From Cryptomeria japonica (lineage: Eukaryota; Streptophyta; Pinopsida; Cupressales; Cupressaceae), in contig NC_081410.1 in NCBI RefSeq assembly GCF_030272615.1, forward strand, positions 141,952,849 through 142,016,848: a stretch of 64,000 nucleotides of DNA, given 5' to 3'. Below are positions 46,747 through 58,283 of the stretch, one piece after another; position 1 is the first letter of the stretch, and every line of letters begins with the position of its first letter. A program made the translations under genes and the position numbers. The notes under the pieces are model-generated. The model was not told where the DNA came from and ran no database searches. It saw nothing but the letters and a program-made list of their open reading frames with translations.

Positions 46747-48196
46747 TGTAGACACATAAAAGTTGCACAATGAATTAAGTGAATTTTATTCATTTAATTA
46801 TTCTCAATTCTTCCTATTAATTAATATCCCTATTCTTCTAATCGCCTATTAATTAAATTAAGATTTAATTAATATACCCTTCTTCTATCTAAGTCATTTA
46901 ATTAAATTCACATTTAATTAAATCCCCCTTCTAGCCCATTTAATTAAATTTACATTTAATTAAAATCCCCCTTCTAGCCCATTTAATTAAATTTACATTT
47001 AATTAAATCCCCCCACTTGCAAAATCCTACAAATGCAAGTTGCAACCACAATTGAAATAAATTAATTTTATTTTAATTAAATTATATTTTCCCCACCCAC
47101 TTGCAAAATCCTACATCTCCCACTTGTCTCCTAAACCCCTTCTAGATTCTTCTAATCACTTCTAATTTAGCCTAATCCATCTCCTAATTATTGTCACAAT
47201 CCTAAGCAAAGGGAAGTCACTTCTCAAACCCTCAAAGTCTTTGAAAACCATTAAAGGCTTCATGTCTTCAACTAGTTAACCTTGAAAGTCTTCCAAACCA
47301 TTAATGGTTAACTCAACCTTCTTGCATGATTAGAGACTTTCTCTCTAACTCAACCTTCATCTAACCCAAGGGTCTCATCAAGAATTCATGGCTTTACCCT
47401 TGGTTATCCCTTTAACCCTTGCACAAGAGTTTACCCTTTGGATAAAAGCTTTATCCATTGGATAACCCTAACCTAACCTTAACCCTTACCTCCTAAGGTA
47501 ACCTTCAGGTTTTCTCAAGCATTTAATGCTTCTTACATTTCCTCTCAAGCAGTCTCTTGTTGACAATTGTCACCATTTCATTGCTGAGAATTGTAAACAT
47601 AGATTGATTAACTTTCAATCCTGGCCCTTGATAAGATTATCCAATCTTGACCATCCATTGCCCTATTTTCCCTATAAATAGAGTTCATTCCTTCTTCAAA
47701 AGAATCATGTTTCCGTGCACCAAACTTATAGTCTCATAACATTAAGTATATTATCTCTCTTTGATAGAATAGCATTTTAGACCATTTTGATAACATTATA
47801 ATCTTAGATATATCATGTTAATCTCATATCATGTTAGCTTCATCTTAGTATCATTTTCATACTAGTTCAAGCTTCATATCAATATCATACATCCTATAAT
47901 CATCTAGTTTCATATCTAAATCATCACTAGGATCTTGGTTGCATTCCATTTAGATCTTAGAATTATTTAAATCTCGTTCTTTAGGTTGTCATCTTAAAGA
48001 ATCAAGTTCTCTTCCAAGCTGAGAGCCACCTTGAATCTTGAAGATCCTTGGAGACAGAGGAACACATAATGATTTTAAAGAGTTTAGATTCATTTAACTT
48101 GCTTTGTTTGGATTTTTAACCTTTAATGCAATGTTTCATGTGTTTGTTTGAATTTTTTTCTCCTCTTGCAGGTTGACACCACATTTCCCGCATACA
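46747..48196 (+). mobile_element. Solo LTR F (Ty3-like) inserted in D
   Basis: 1,450 bases, TGTAGACACATAAAAG to CCCGCATACA. It is flanked by CTTAT (46742-46746) and TTTAT (48197-48201), a duplication with one mismatch. Excision reproduces the uninterrupted relative G (gcttg...ttnaaatcctc). TATA box cctataaatag at about 47670. A 43-base AT-rich unit with tttaattaaat is repeated at 46905-47015. It shares start sequence, TATA region and cacttgcaaaatcc motifs with LTR E, in the opposite orientation. No internal domains are present, so it is a solo LTR. Confidence 0.8.
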
Positions 48197-48811
48197 TTTA
48201 TTAAATCCTCTAACAAGGTAGTCCATTAGATTGGATTTTCAAATTCTCTATTGAGGTTACTCCTTACAGGGTATTGTTTCTAACAAGGCATTTGTAGTCA
48301 ATCTCTTAACCGGGTGATTCCTAATAGGATCAGTTCTTAATAGGACTCTTATAAAATCTTTAACAGGCTTGGATCCTAACAGGGCGAACTTCAGAAGAGT
48401 TCAGATATTATCTTGTAAGTCCCATCTCACCGTGGTTTTAACCTATTTGGGTTTCCACGTCAAAAATACTTGTGTCATGTGGTGAATGTTTTTGTGGTTA
48501 TGATCTTATGGTTGATTTGATTAACTACTTAACTATTCTGATAAGGCATGATGACTGGAAGCATTGAGAAATGGAGCATGTTGACATATGATAAAGCATT
48601 TGGATGTTTACAAGTTTAATGTTGTTTACTGTTAAGTTGTTATAACAGTCAACTGGCTTTCTTATGATTATTTACAGTGGTATTTCATTGATAAGTTTAC
48701 TTTATGTGATTGAGATTGAGACAGGGAAAGTTTATATCATTTTTTCTATTTACCGATTCACCCCCCCCTCTCAATAATCTACCAGATACTTATTCTTTCA
48801 TCATACCATCA

Positions 48812-49227
48812 AAGCCTTCTTCCTTGGAGACAGGTTAGTATCATGGCACAACAAGAATCAATAATCCATATCCTTATTCACTGTTGAAGTTGAATATATA
48901 GAAGCTGCAACTTGTTGCTCATAAATATTATGGATGAAACAGATAGTTAAGGACATTCAGGTAGAATTTTAAGACCCCATTCCTATCATGTGTGACAATT
49001 CAAGTGCTATAAATATATCAAAAAACCCTGTCATGCAATCTAGGACAAAGTACATTGCCATCAAGTATCACTTTCTCAGGGAAAAGGTTGCAGAGAAAGA
49101 GGTAAAAGTTGAATATGTGTGCACTAGTGAACAAGTAGTTGCTATCTTCACTAAGCCAATGCCACAAGACAACTTTGAATATCTAAGATAAAAATTGGGT
49201 GTTGTCCCACCCTCTTTCAGCACTTAA
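48812..49227 (+). pseudogene. Element C: RNase H C-terminal part
   Basis: This directly continues the frame cut by LTR D at 18659. AFFLGDRLVSW is followed by a stop, VEVEYIEAATCCS, a stop, ILWMKQIVKDI and a stop. IMCDNSSAINISKNPVMQSR, KYHFLREKVAEKEVKVEYV and IFTKPMPQDNFEYL then precede a stop and KLGVVPPSFST. This is the conserved copia RNase H end with the CDN and FTKP blocks. Several stops make it non-functional. Element H has a closely similar end. Confidence 0.9.
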
Positions 49228-49575
49228 GCAGTTTTTATGAATTTTGTGGTTTAGGGGGAGCATATTGTTTAATACTTTTTGCCTTTGAACCTCATGCTTG
49301 GTCTCAAGGGGAGATTAGAAGTTTTATAAGTAGTATTACAATTGTGTAATAATGGTTCATCTAGTCTTTTAGGAAGTACATGCAGTCCTACTTTATGCAC
49401 ACGGAAATGGTGACAAGGGGAGAATGCACACCTCAAGCAGTATTTTAGCTACACAATGCAGGTCTGTTGCAATATTTGTACATCAGATGAATGTTTATAG
49501 GCAACCAATCCCTTTGTCATTGCGTCAAAGGGGGAGAATATTAGTATGGTTGACATCAATGCCAAAGGGGGAGAT
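49228..49575 (+). other. Element C 3' untranslated region and PPTs
   Basis: Non-coding. Two polypurine tracts of the same type occur: caaagggggagaat (about 49526-49539) and caaagggggagat (49563-49575). The second abuts the LTR and is the functional PPT; the first is a duplicate embedded in a tandem copy of the surrounding sequence. Confidence 0.75.
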
Positions 49576-51872
49576 TGTTGGCATTGCATTATCATTGATG
49601 TCAACAACATAGAAGTTACAGAGAGGATGTGTATAACACATTGTGTTAGTCACACAGAAGATACAAAAGGCCAACATGAAAGGGTTATTGGAACATGAAA
49701 TTAGACAAAGAAGACACCAGTTCATGTAGAGAAGTTACAAAGAGGATGTGTATAACACGCCATGTTAGTCACACAGGGGATACAAAAGGCTAGCATGAAA
49801 CACACAGGGGATACAAAAGGCTAGCATGAAACACAAGGGGATACAAAACGCCAGCATGAAAGGGTTATTGGAATATGAAATTAGACAAAGAAGACACAGG
49901 TTCATGTGTAGTGAAAGCATTGGAGAGACAATTTGATTCAGAAAAAGTATGGTTGTAGGTTGACTAACATGATGTGTTAGTTGCACTCTATTTCAGTCGA
50001 TATGTGCATAACACATTGTGTTATTGCTATCACAATCAGTGACAAGTTACAGTAATGCACATAACACACAAGGTTATCATTGTCGCCAATTTTGCAGGAA
50101 AATAATTCAAGCAAAACAATGCCATTGTAAAACAACTACAAGTTAATGGAATGCATATAAGACGCAGGTTATTGACTTTTTGTCATTTCACTCGGAAACT
50201 TTTTATGCTGATTAGGTGAGCCGCAAAGTTGCGAAATGCGCATAATGTGCATGTTATTGACTGCAGTCGGGAAAGGTGTAAATGTGTTTTTCTATTTCAT
50301 AGTCAACACTTTTTGTTCATCATGATATTTTGCGCTACCGTGAAATACATATAACATGCATGTTATTGACCATTGTCGGATACTTTCACTATTTCATGGT
50401 CAAACCTTGTAGCTGACTAGGTTGCTCGGTAGAATAGAGGTAAGGTTTTTAGAGCCACGTGGACTTTCATATTAGCATTCAACTATCCATGTGGAAAGAT
50501 GTTTGTGTCACATCTAAGGCCCACAAGGATCAAAGCTAATATAACCTCGCTACATCACATGCAAGTGGGGTCCACAAGGAAGTGTTTTCGCCATTCTGCA
50601 AAACAAACTGCTAAAGGGTTTTAGCTACCAGTTATGCAGCGAAGGAGATCATTTGGAGTGCGCATGACACGAGGGTTAGTCACATTGCAGAGTTTGACAA
50701 TTTTATGCAACCCGATAGGTGACTTGTCCATGTGGGCATTTGACGAACATTGACCAGGTGACTTTGAATGCTAATTGAGATGTTTTTTGTGGCCATGTCT
50801 AAAAGTTGATAAGGGAGATAATCCACGCGTCAGTTGACCATAGCTCACCGAACAATTTGGACATTGAAAATGAAGGAAAGTGGCTTCCAGGTGGTCGAGT
50901 ATGAACACTGTCATGCAAAAGTCATAGATTATTGTGATTATTTTTTCAAACGAGGCAATTGTTGATCCAATTAGTGCAGAAGGATGGATAATGCATTAAT
51001 GGTGGATCTGGTGTAGTTAGGTGTGCAGATCGTGAGGATTTTCAGGAATATTTGACAGACATTTAGGGATTGCTAAATATAAAAATTCAAACATAGAAAA
51101 TCAAAAGGCAGAAAGATGCAATTAATGCAGACAACCATGAACAAAAGACAAAATCTGATAAACATGTAGTTTATGATATTTTTAGAATATTTCAAATTGA
51201 ATTTTTGGTGGGAAAATAATATTGATCGTATGTGTAGAGGTGGTTGATGATTTTTGAAAGTAGTTGTCATTGGGGAGTGAACCAAGTTTGCAGAGATAGA
51301 AGCATAAGGTGAACAAAAATAGAGAAGTGCAGTCGAGTTGTGTAACTGCAGGTAAGAGAGCAGTTAGTTGTAGAGAGAGAGAGAGAGAGAGAGAGGACAA
51401 AAATAAAGAATTTAGCAAAGACATGGTATCCAACAGAGAAAGGACAAAAGTCAAAAGGCATAAAGAATCTGTAAGTGTTACAAAACACATTTGTAAAAAG
51501 GTTGTTCATTGTATTGTTTTATTATGATATCATTGTGAATCTTTGAGTGGGTGCTCAAAGTAGGGGTAGGTGCTCCTAGAGTAGGTTCTCTAAATCATCA
51601 GGGGTTGGTGCTTCTTGGGTTGGTGACCTAAAAAACTTTTGTAATCAGTGAACTTTTTTGTGAGGCCAGATTGGAGTAGTAGACTCCAACAACTATTCTC
51701 ACTAAGGTTTTTCCCACACTGGGTTTTCCTCTTAAAATATTGAGTTGTGTGATTTGTCTTTCTGTATGTGTGCATTTCATCTATTTGTATTATCTTCTAT
51801 GTATGCACATTTGGTTTAAAGTTTTAGAATATCACTGATTCACCCCCTCTCAGTGATCACTTGTGTTCATCA
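49576..51872 (+). mobile_element. Element C 3' LTR (about 2.3 kb, long)
   Basis: It starts TGTTGGCATTGCATT directly after the PPT. It ends with gattcaccccctctcagtga and TTCATCA, the same end type as D and H. At 2,297 bases it is long for copia. It contains a 119-base tandem duplication (49612-49850), 32-base cacacaggggatacaaaagg units (49775-49850), about nine copies of an imperfect palindrome of type gcataacacnnngtgttattg (49629-50680) and a GA microsatellite (51371-51395). The 5' LTR is not in the window, so its age cannot be estimated. Confidence 0.8.
51371..51395. repeat. (GA)n microsatellite
   Basis: About 12 consecutive GA units inside the LTR of element C. Confidence 0.95.
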
Positions 51873-52530
51873 ATGTGAAATGTTCCTACTTGCTTAGAAA
51901 GAAGTGTTAAGATGTTTTTAGGCCCTCTCTATCTCGTAGATTGGATTTATCTCACCACAATTATGTTTTGGTGGCTGATTTGATAGGACCTATTCTTGTC
52001 CTTTGTTTTGGTTGACCTAATTGATGTTTGCAATGAAGAAGATGGTATATATAGAAGGTCAAGTTGAAGTTGAAAGCATGAGTGTGAGTGAGTAAGTGAG
52101 TGGATGTACGAGTGGATCAATGTGCAAAATTCAGTTGTGATAAAGTCAATGTGTGGTGATTGTTGTCGAGCTGATCACTTAAAAAAGAGATCCAAGAACA
52201 ACTTCATATTTGGAGATTTTTGGAAGTAGTATTGTTGAAGGCCCACTTGTTGTTGATTTATATATTTATTGTATTATGCTCTAGAGAAGTGATATTTAAA
52301 TTGCAAGATTTGTATCTTGCCCAAGGGTTGTGTGCTATAGCTTGGAAGTCCTTCAAGGATTAATGCACTTCCATGGCAATGAGCCTAAAACTATATTATA
52401 ACCATTTTATATGTTGTAAGTTGACTCTCATCGTGGTTTTTTCTTGTTTGGGTTTTCCACGAAAAATCTGGTGTTCTCTTGTGCATGATGCTTTAGTTAT
52501 ATCTTTCATTTCTAATTATAAGAATAAGGC
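51873..52530 (+). mobile_element. Diverged copia LTR fragment
   Basis: It carries a TATA-like ggtatatatagaagg (about 52041) and the R/U5-type block gactctcatcgtggtttttt...tgggttttccacgaaaaatctgg (about 52423-52471). The LTRs of D (48419-48465) and H (57984-58028) have the same block. Both edges are missing. Probably a truncated LTR next to element C. Confidence 0.5.
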
Positions 52531-54163
52531 TAAATTATTTGTGGATGAAGTAATTAAGTTTAGATATTTGGTCTCAAAATATTTTATGCATTATCCTCAA
52601 GGTATCCCAATTCCAAAAAAACCCCAAATAGAAAAAAAAATATCAAAAATATAAAAAAATAACAAAAATAACAAAAGGAGTAAAGAGAAATAAATCATCC
52701 ATTAGTGAAAATCACTTTTGTGGCATTATGGGAAAGTACCTTGGTGAAAACCTATTTACAAGTGTCATGTGTAAATAGCTAAATCCACTATCTATTTTGT
52801 TACTTGCTTCTCCCTCACCTCGTCTAATATCCCCTATCGCATATGCACCACCCTTTATCCATTTCACCTTTGTGTAGGAGTTATTTTCTTCCTTTCCACC
52901 TTTTGCAGTATCCTCATACATCCCCTTTCATTACACTCGGTCCATCCCCCATTCCTCTTCCAATGAGATGATGAGTAATTTAGACACCATTAATAAGGAT
53001 AACCTATTACACCAAGCTTAGTCCCATTATACTGAGCTTCCCATAAAATTGAGATTATTTGACTTATGTGCATCACAAACATGTAGTAGCAATGTTTTAA
53101 CCAAAATCAAACGTGAGACCTTGTCGCAAATAACTCCCAACTACCACATTTTATGTCTCTCTAATGAAAAATCCAATAAATTACATGCCCATAGGGATGT
53201 GTCCTTCCCATCAACAACATACTATCCAATACACTATCCTACTTCTTGGCAAGAGATGTGTTGATCACATGAATTGTTTATTGTTTAGTCTTTTGCATTG
53301 ATTTTTTATTTTTTTCCTATGATTATAACTACTCGGGGTCACCTTGACCTTTCTATATCTTGGTATGTCCTCATTGGTGTATATTGGGACATTTTCTTTG
53401 TTGTGTGGTGTGCTAATTGGTTATATTATACATGGTCCAACAAGTTTATCTATAACCTTGAGTGTGTAGGTATGATTATGATGATCATTCTTTGCATATA
53501 CCCACTAAGTCTCTACCAAAGGCTTGTGTGCACAAGGGTATCCTCATATTTTCATACCTCATGTGTCCCATCTAAGTTATGTTTTAACTTGCATGTTTCA
53601 AGATAACCTATTATTTGAGAGTGTAGTCCATGTAAAAGAAATCGTGTCATCTTGGCTTTTATAACCAATGGAGCATAATATCTTTTTCTTATCAAAACCT
53701 ATGGTTTCTCTCCACATAATAGCATAAAAATATCCATCCCCTTACATTATTTTACAATTCCTCACCATTTAATTCAACCTCTCTCACCATTACCTACATA
53801 CCTACACCATCCACTTTATTTGAGGCTCCAATTTATTCATCCTCTTTTCTTATTCTTCTTCTCACTATGTACTATGACATACAACACAAATTTCATCGCC
53901 TACACATCCATGCATTCACACACACATTCAACATGTATAAATCAATTCCATTTAGGCTCATCCATTGCATTGGGTTCATTAGTTAACCAAATTTGCATTG
54001 CATATGAGCATAATATAGACTTGTTAGTCTTAAATAAATTCCTTTCACTCTTTCCATTAAGTTGCATTCATTAGTACACTATCATTTAGATCAATTATTG
54101 TCATCATTATCATTTAGATTCATTGGTACATTATCATTCATTCCCATTTAGTTGCATTACCAT
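52531..54163. other. AT-rich DNA, nothing recognised
   Basis: Only short frames without domains. An A-rich stretch lies at 52610-52680 and a cattatcatttag-type repeat at 54080-54150. No LTR edges, PBS or PPT were seen. This may be old, unclassified intergenic sequence. Confidence 0.4.
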
Positions 54164-54641
54164 TGTTGGCATTTGCTTGAAGATTGCATTAATGATATGT
54201 TATGTTGTCATTGATGTCAATTAACTGGTAATGATATTGTTGATATTGTTGTAATGATATTTTGTAACTGGTAGGAAGAGCTAGTGAAGGAAACTGTAAC
54301 CGGTAGGAAGAATTTGTGGAGTAAACCGATATTGCTATGTATTGGAGAGTTGAACCGGTAAACCCTACCTGTTGATTTGATAAACCCTAACTGATTAAGT
54401 TTGGTGAATTGGTTATATTGGTTTATGATTTGATGATGAGCGGTAATGATTATGACATGTATGATTATTGTATGAAGATAGTTTCAAAGTGATTTTGGAG
54501 CATTGATGAAATGGTTTTTGTCTAGGGAATGAGAAAGTATATTGAATGTAATGCAAAGTGCATGATGAGTTACTAAGTTCGATGAAGCGGTGATCAAGGA
54601 GGAGTCAAGGTTTTCTTGATTGATGTGCAAAGATTGCTATG

Positions 54642-56380
54642 TGATGCTCTGCAAAAAGGATTAGAAAATCTGTTTGATGGCAACACACACAAGAGCACAA
54701 GAAACAAACGTTAGTGTTAGCAACAAAAGATTATCCTAAACAGGCATATCAAGAGAGATATTAAGCATGAAATAGAAAGCATATAAACATAGAATAAAAT
54801 AGCTAATCAAGATGCTCATAGTTGCTCCTCCCTTGTTCCTCTCCTCTCCAAGTCCCAAATGAGTGTAGCTCTTAGCTTTTAGCAGTAGCCATGGATGCCA
54901 TATGGAGATTCAAGATAGTTGAATATGATAAGCAAATGCTATGCAAGTGTAGATAGTGATGCTATGAGAAAGCTCTATGCTAATGCCAGTATAACAACAA
55001 TACTCTAATGCTTTTTTTTTTGCTTGAGGAGAAGGGTTCTATTTATAGAAGAAATGGGGAAATGAAGGGTTAAGATTGAGTAATCTTAACAAGGGTTAGG
55101 ATTGAAAGATATTCAATCCATGTGAGACTTTCAACCCAATCCCATGTTGACAAGTGTCACCATGAGGAGGCTTGAGAGGAGTGATAAGGAACATTAAATG
55201 CTTGAGGGGACATGATGGTTACCCTAGTCAAAGAAATAAATGCTTTGAAGAGACACATGGGTTACATGAGGGTTAAGTTAGGGGTCAAAGTCCTTAACCA
55301 TGGGTGCAAGTGGAATTAACCATTAATGGTCATGTAAGGGCCATAAGTGGTTTGGAAGACTTTAGAGGTTAATTTGTTGAACACACAAAGCATTAATTGC
55401 TTTTCAAAGACTTTGGAGTCTTTGAGAAGTGACTCCAATTTGCTTAGGAATGTGACAATATTTAGGGGATGGATTAGGTTAATTAGGAAGGGTTTAGAAG
55501 AATCTAGAAGGGGTTTAGGCATGCAAGTGGATTTTGTAGGAAAATGCAAGTGGGAGAAATTTTGGTATTTTCAATTAAAATAAAATCATTTATTTCAATT
55601 AAATGGTGTAATTTGCATTTGGATAAATATTCAAATAAATATTAATTTATTTAAATGAGAAAAAGGAAGATAAAGCATTAAAATGCTTGAAGACTTTGAG
55701 GGAAACCATTAAAGGCTTGAAGACTTTAAGGAAAACCATTAAAGTCTTAAGAAGACTTTAAGGGAAGCCATTAAGTTTGAAGACTTTAAAGCCATCAAGT
55801 TTGAAGACTTTAAGGGAAACCATTAAAGGCTTAAGAAGATTATAGAAGGACGCCATCAAGTTTGAAGACTTTAAGGGAAACCATTAAAGGTTTCAAGTGG
55901 GTGAGGATAAATAGGATTTTAAATAAATAATTTATTTAAAATAGTTCTGCAACTTGCTTTTGTAGGAAAATACAAGTGGGTGGAGGATAAAGGTGATTTA
56001 AATAAATTATTTATTTAAAATAATTGTGCAACTTGCATTTGTAGGAAAATGCAAGTGGGTAGAGGATAAAGGTGATTTAAATAAATGTTAATTTATTTAA
56101 ATGTGAGAGGTGGGTTTTTGGGGGATTTAAATAAATAGTAATTTATTTAAATGTGAGAGAATATTTAATTAAATAAATATGATTTATTTATTTAATTAAT
56201 GGTCTGAATTTGGTTAAGTGAATTAAATCAAATAAATTCAATAATTTATTTAATTAATAGGAGAAGAGGGTTAAGATGAATTAATTAAATATTAATTTAA
56301 TTAATTATTAATTGATGGTTAAATAATCAAATAAATATTAAGTATTCATTTAATTAAGTGGACAAATTTATGTGACTACA
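54642..56380 (-). mobile_element. Solo LTR E (Ty3-like) inserted in G
   Basis: 1,739 bases with a perfect CTATG duplication (54637-54641 and 56381-56385). The plus strand starts TGATGCTCTGC and ends ATGTGACTACA; on its own strand it starts TGTAGTCACATAAA, like F and X. TATA box on the minus strand at about 55037-55049 (tctataaatagaa). Two internal repeat blocks: 55675-55895 (tttgaagactttaagggaaaccattaaagg units) and 55918-56110 (gcaacttgcattttgtagg / gtgatttaaataaat units). No coding domain. Confidence 0.85.
55675..55895. repeat. Tandem gaagactttaagg repeats in LTR E
   Basis: Roughly seven degenerate copies of a 30-36 base unit containing gaagactttaaggg and aaaccattaa. They lie in the downstream part of U3 or in R-distal sequence of the LTR. 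Confidence 0.75.
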
Positions 56381-56769
56381 CTATGTAATCCAACGGTCAT
56401 ACTTGAACCGACTTGTTTGTAATCTCTATGAGAGAATTAGGTTTTTGTTGACATGTTACTGACCTAATTGATTTGTTTATAAGGTTGATGAGTTGTTAGT
56501 TTGAGTGTTGGCAAAGTTTTAGTTGAGTGTATGGTTGCTGAACCAGATGATGTATCTGCAGTTTAAGTAAAGGCAGATAGGAGCATGAAAAGGATTTGAA
56601 CAAGCAAGTGTAGTGCTATTCAGATAGATCAGCAAACTCTTATTGTTTTCTAACAATTATAGCAGATTGAAATCCCCTAACTGGGTAAGCTCTAACAAGC
56701 TTGCTGCTATTCAAATCCTCTAAACAGGTGATCCATTAGCTTGGATTTAAAATCCTCTACCGAAGTTAC

Positions 56770-58219
56770 TGTTGGCAATATTACAAGGATATTGAGAAGG
56801 TTGTTGATGATTATGGACATAACTGATTAAAGATGTTTTACTATCTTGATATTATTATTTTGTCATTGATGTCAAGAAATTGATTTTCTAATTCAGTATG
56901 ATGTTGCCATATCTTAAGAAATATGATATGAAGATTATAAAGAAGTCGATAAAGACACAAGAAAGAATATGATGAATAAGGGGATAAGTTATTCAATGGG
57001 CAACTCTACCGAGTCAGACAATGATGAGATCTTGATGTTTTAGATTGTTTTAACATCATACATATGTTGTAAAATGTAAAGGTTAATACTATACCATGTT
57101 ATCAAGCAAAGAACCTAGTTGGTAAACCCTAAGGTTATCGCAGTCGGTTAATGAAGACAGAATGTCTACCGAGTGAAGTTTAGTATTCACCGAGTTGTAA
57201 CCGAGCTATAACATAATGCATTAAATGTTTACATGTGATATTTAATGAAAGATGTTGATGAGTTGGAGCGGATCAATGATTGGCAAGCCGTAAAAGAAGT
57301 TTGTTAAACGAATCTAAGGCAATGGAAAGTCGGCAAGAAGATCTACAACTTAGATTGAATCGCATTACCCTAACACAAGTTCCAAGGTGGGGTAAAACAT
57401 TTTCAGATTGAAAGATACAATGAACCTGGACAAGATTGAAGATCTGATGGCTATGATTGATCATGGGAAATGTGATCAAGGAGATTAAGTGGTTAGAAGA
57501 TTGTTTATAAATAAGGAACTATTGATAAACAATGTATGCGGGCAAGTGTATGCACAGGGATGCTACATAGTGATTACCGAACACAGAAGCTTGAAGACCC
57601 ATTAAATTAACAGAGTATTGATGCCCAACAGATAGACAAGATTATTTCTATGTCTAGATTGTATTGAACAAATAGGAATCTTCTTTAGCATTTCAGATGT
57701 GAAGTTGCAGATAGATTGTATTACTGTTATTTTGTGAAAGTGACAGGAAATCTCTTAACCGAGTGGACTTAACAGTCTTATATGTAAATCCTCTAACAAG
57801 GTGATATTCTGATTGAGTGTTTGAAATCCTTTGACAAGGTCACTTCTAACAAAGTGAAGATTCTAACAGATCTAAGGGAAATCCCTTAACCAGGTCACAT
57901 CTAGCAATGTGTTTGTAATCTTTAACAAGATTTTCTTTTAACCGAGCATACTCTAGAAGAGTATATTTCTTAGTGGGTCCGAAATCCCACAGTGGTTTTT
58001 CCCTATTTGGGTTTCCACGTTAAATCTGGTGTTATGAGGTTTATATTGTTCATATGCTTTTGAGTTTGCATGTTTGACAGTTTTTGATTATATGACTGAT
58101 ATATGTTACCGAGGTTGAATCTGATGTTTTTATGGATGATTAAGTTTGTATGATTCACCCCCCCCCTCTCATCTTGTTGGCTATTGGATCTGTACTTATA
58201 TTAAGTATCAGAACTATCA
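56770..58219 (+). repeat. Element H 5' LTR
   Basis: 1,450 bases, TGTTGGCAATATTAC to GAACTATCA. TATA box tttataaata at about 57504-57513. The end region has the cagtggttttt...tgggtttccacgtt block (57984-58022) and a C-run (58148-58157). Confidence 0.92.
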
Positions 58220-58221
58220 AT

Positions 58222-58233
58222 TGGTATTAGAAC
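58222..58233 (+). other. Element H primer-binding site
   Basis: TGGTATTAGAAC lies two bases inside the LTR. The canonical initiator-Met tRNA site of copia elements is TGGTATCAGAGC, so two positions have changed by transition. Confidence 0.8.
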
Positions 58234-58283
58234 TTTTGACTCCAAAAGGAAAGTTTAAAGGCACTTGAGTTAAAGATCCAAAG

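Larger units (their letters stand above)
18660..48811 (+). mobile_element. Solo LTR D, split by elements B and F
   Basis: The D sequence proper is 18660-18695, 45971-46746 and 48202-48811, about 1.42 kb in all. It starts TATTGACATTTGC (the relative at 54164 starts TGTTGGCATTTGC, so the first G has become A) and ends ...CATCA. It is flanked by GAGCC (18655-18659) and AAGCC (48812-48816), a one-mismatch target duplication inside the RNase H of element C. Joining across B reproduces the uninterrupted relative G exactly around atatgttatgttgtc. The end carries ttcacccccccctctcaa, shared with the LTR ends of C and H. No internal region is present, so it is a solo LTR of a copia-type element. Confidence 0.8.
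54164..56769 (+). mobile_element. LTR G, relative of D, interrupted by E and H
   Basis: It begins TGTTGGCATTTGCTTGAAG, runs to 54641, resumes at 56386, and reaches gaagttac at 56769 where element H begins. It aligns throughout with D, including ggtaggaagagct, gtttgtaatc and ttctaacaattata. The remaining part should lie beyond the right edge of the window, after H. Whether G is a solo LTR or part of a full element cannot be told here. Confidence 0.8.

Noticed and set aside
53298-53606. 102-codon plus-strand frame with hydrophobic stretches
   Set aside because: AT-rich region, no recognisable domain and no supporting context.
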